This document shows, in pieces, positions 5,658 through 6,719 of a DNA stretch of 6,719 bases (the stretch's first letter is position 1; every line of letters starts with the position of its first letter). The notes beneath the pieces are model-generated. The model did not search any database, had not been told where the DNA came from, and was given only the letters and a program-made list of their open reading frames with translations. The stretch covers positions 1 to 6,719 of the forward strand of contig CANGXE010000086.1 of assembly GCA_947457525.1 (NCBI GenBank), given 5' to 3'. The translations under genes were made by a program, and so were the position numbers. The DNA comes from Bacteroidota bacterium. Lineage in GTDB: Bacteria; Bacteroidota; Bacteroidia; Chitinophagales; LD1.

Positions 5658-6656
5658 CTAAGTGATGGCGGGCAAGGTGATGGTGAACACCGAGCCGGTG
5701 GGTGGGTTGTCGGTCAAGGCAATGTGTCCATTGTAGATAGTGACAAATCGTTTTACTATATAAAGACCAAGGCCAGTGCCTTTGGTTTTGCGCGTATCTT
5801 CATTGCCCACGCGATAGAACTTATCAAACACTTTCGCCTTCTCCTCATCGCTGATTCCCACGCCTTCGTCTTTAACGATGAACGTTACTTTATCGCCCTC
5901 GGTATTTAAAACTACAGTGACGTTGCTTCCCTCTCCGCTGTACTTCATAGCGTTTTCTATCAGGTTCACCACGACCGAGGTAAAGCCCAATGGGTCTACC
6001 ATCATGTAAACATTTTCTTGAATATGTTTATGAATAGTTATTTGCTTTTTGTTCTGCGAAAGACGATGGCAGATTTGCATCACCATCTCCGAAGCATTCA
6101 CTTCTTCATTAGAGAAGCCCGGTTGGTCGCGTTCTATTTTGGCCGCAAAGAGGATATTTCCCACTAAGGAATCTAGTCTATCAATATCCATCAAGGAGTT
6201 GCTTATGATGCGCTCTTTCTTATCGTCTGGCAGCTGGTGCTTGGCCATAGTTTGTAGGGATAGTTTCACACTAGAGAGCGGTGACTTCAACTCGTGAGTG
6301 ATAGAGAGTAAAAAATTCTTTTGCTGTTCGGCAAGTTCCATTTCGCGCTTAAATGATTTGCGAACTATCCAAAGGCCGGCCAACAGCAACACTAAAAACA
6401 CCGCCCCTTCGGTGAATATCATCACCCGCTGGCGTTGATATTTATCGTGCAGTTTGATGTACTCTTCGGTGCTCGTGTATTCCACCCCAGGGTGTTGCAA
6501 CGCATAGCGCATCAAGTTGATTTCTATTTTCTCGTTGTAGGCTGTTTCGTTTTTGTCATACAACAAGTAGCCCCACCAAACGGCAAAGAGCAAGATGTAG
6601 CCAAACACATAGTAGAAAACTTGCAGAGGGTCTGTCTTGAATATTTTTCGTAACAT
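5658..6656 (-). CDS. Membrane sensor histidine kinase (two-component system)
   Basis: A 332-residue kinase, likely partner of the response regulator that follows 72 bases downstream. Two membrane segments (about residues 12-33 and 78-99) flank a short periplasmic loop of about 44 residues. No HAMP domain follows; a roughly 15-residue helical linker leads straight to the HisKA domain, with phospho-acceptor H121 in SITHELKSPLSS. The ATPase domain is complete: N box VNLIENAMKYS (230-240), G1 box DEGVGIS (263-269), F box FDKFYR (277-282) and G2 box GTGLGLYIVKRF (293-304). It should autophosphorylate at H121 and pass phosphate to D53 of the regulator. The stimulus cannot be read from the small loop, which matches no sensor domain I know. 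The ATG at 6656 places a short basic stretch (LRKIFK) before the first membrane segment and is preferred. Confidence 0.96.
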   Translation of the reverse strand: MLRKIFKTDPLQVFYYVFGYILLFAVWWGYLLYDKNETAYNEKIEINLMRYALQHPGVEYTSTEEYIKLHDKYQRQRVMIFTEGAVFLVLLLAGLWIVRKSFKREMELAEQQKNFLLSITHELKSPLSSVKLSLQTMAKHQLPDDKKERIISNSLMDIDRLDSLVGNILFAAKIERDQPGFSNEEVNASEMVMQICHRLSQNKKQITIHKHIQENVYMMVDPLGFTSVVVNLIENAMKYSGEGSNVTVVLNTEGDKVTFIVKDEGVGISDEEKAKVFDKFYRVGNEDTRKTKGTGLGLYIVKRFVTIYNGHIALTDNPPTGSVFTITLPAIT

Positions 6657-6689
6657 AAGTTAAAGATATAAGGCTAAACAACACTATGT

Positions 6690-6704
6690 GTCACAAGTTT
6701 GTAA
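6690..6704 (-). promoter_or_regulatory. Degenerate TGAC-type repeat upstream of the kinase gene
   Basis: In the 63-base region before the kinase start, the minus strand reads TTACAAA-N4-TGACACA, with the TTAC and TGAC cores 11 bases apart and 35-48 bases before the ATG. This resembles the array before the response regulator, with one core base changed. No good -7 box was found; TATCTTTA near 6664-6671 is a 7-of-8 match to TAnnTTTG positions but lacks a well-spaced TTG. Weak evidence. Confidence 0.2.
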
Positions 6705-6719
6705 ATTATTTATGCAAAT

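Noticed and set aside
5643..5909. An 88-codon plus-strand open frame opposite the kinase gene
   Set aside because: It lies wholly antisense to the conserved ATP-binding domain of the kinase and has no recognisable domain or signal; it is a frame shadow.
4890..6656. Naming the two-component pair PhoB/PhoR, RprY/RprX or PorX/PorY
   Set aside because: The Pho-box-like repeat is suggestive, but no phosphate genes are visible and OmpR-family regulators are too alike to name by eye. PorX has a different, larger output domain.
6684..6699. Imperfect palindrome ACTATGTG-T-CACAAGT upstream of the kinase
   Set aside because: The arms match only if one base is skipped; too weak to list as an operator.

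Overview
The window looks like a piece of a Bacteroidota chromosome. The strongest evidence is a secreted beta-propeller protein that ends in a type A sorting domain of the type IX secretion system, which is specific to this phylum. Start codons lacking a clear Shine-Dalgarno sequence and a LepA and histidine kinase of Bacteroidota flavour agree with this. I cannot place it more finely from sequence alone. I see no mobile element, CRISPR array, tRNA or rRNA, and no gene-free stretch longer than about 135 bases.

Layout from left to right. 1-811 (minus) is the N-terminal half of a DUF853/YjgR-type, HerA-like ATPase that runs off the left edge. 812-945 is intergenic, with a perfect GAAC-N4-GTTC palindrome near the ATPase start and a strong intrinsic terminator for the gene to the right. 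946-2736 (minus) is complete lepA (elongation factor 4). 2737-2850 is a divergent intergenic region with promoter-like and TGAC-repeat sequences. 2851-3240 (plus) is a small secreted protein of unknown family, the only plus-strand gene. Its stop codon overlaps that of 3237-4835 (minus), a seven-bladed propeller protein with a secretion tail. 4890-5585 (minus) is an OmpR/PhoB-family response regulator and 5658-6656 (minus) its likely partner, a membrane histidine kinase. 6657-6719 is the kinase upstream region.

Kinase, regulator and propeller gene lie in the same direction with gaps of 72 and 54 bases, so they could form one transcription unit: a membrane sensor, its DNA-binding regulator and a surface or secreted product. 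The 72-base gap holds three TGAC half-sites at an exact 11-base period, the layout used by PhoB/OmpR-type regulators, which suggests autoregulation. A weaker array of the same half-site precedes the small secreted gene, so both secreted products may belong to this regulon. lepA and the ATPase gene are housekeeping-type neighbours with no visible link to the signalling genes.

I found no clearly unprecedented system. The leads most worth checking are the 11-base-phased repeats, the unknown small secreted protein, and the pairing of the two-component system with a secreted propeller.
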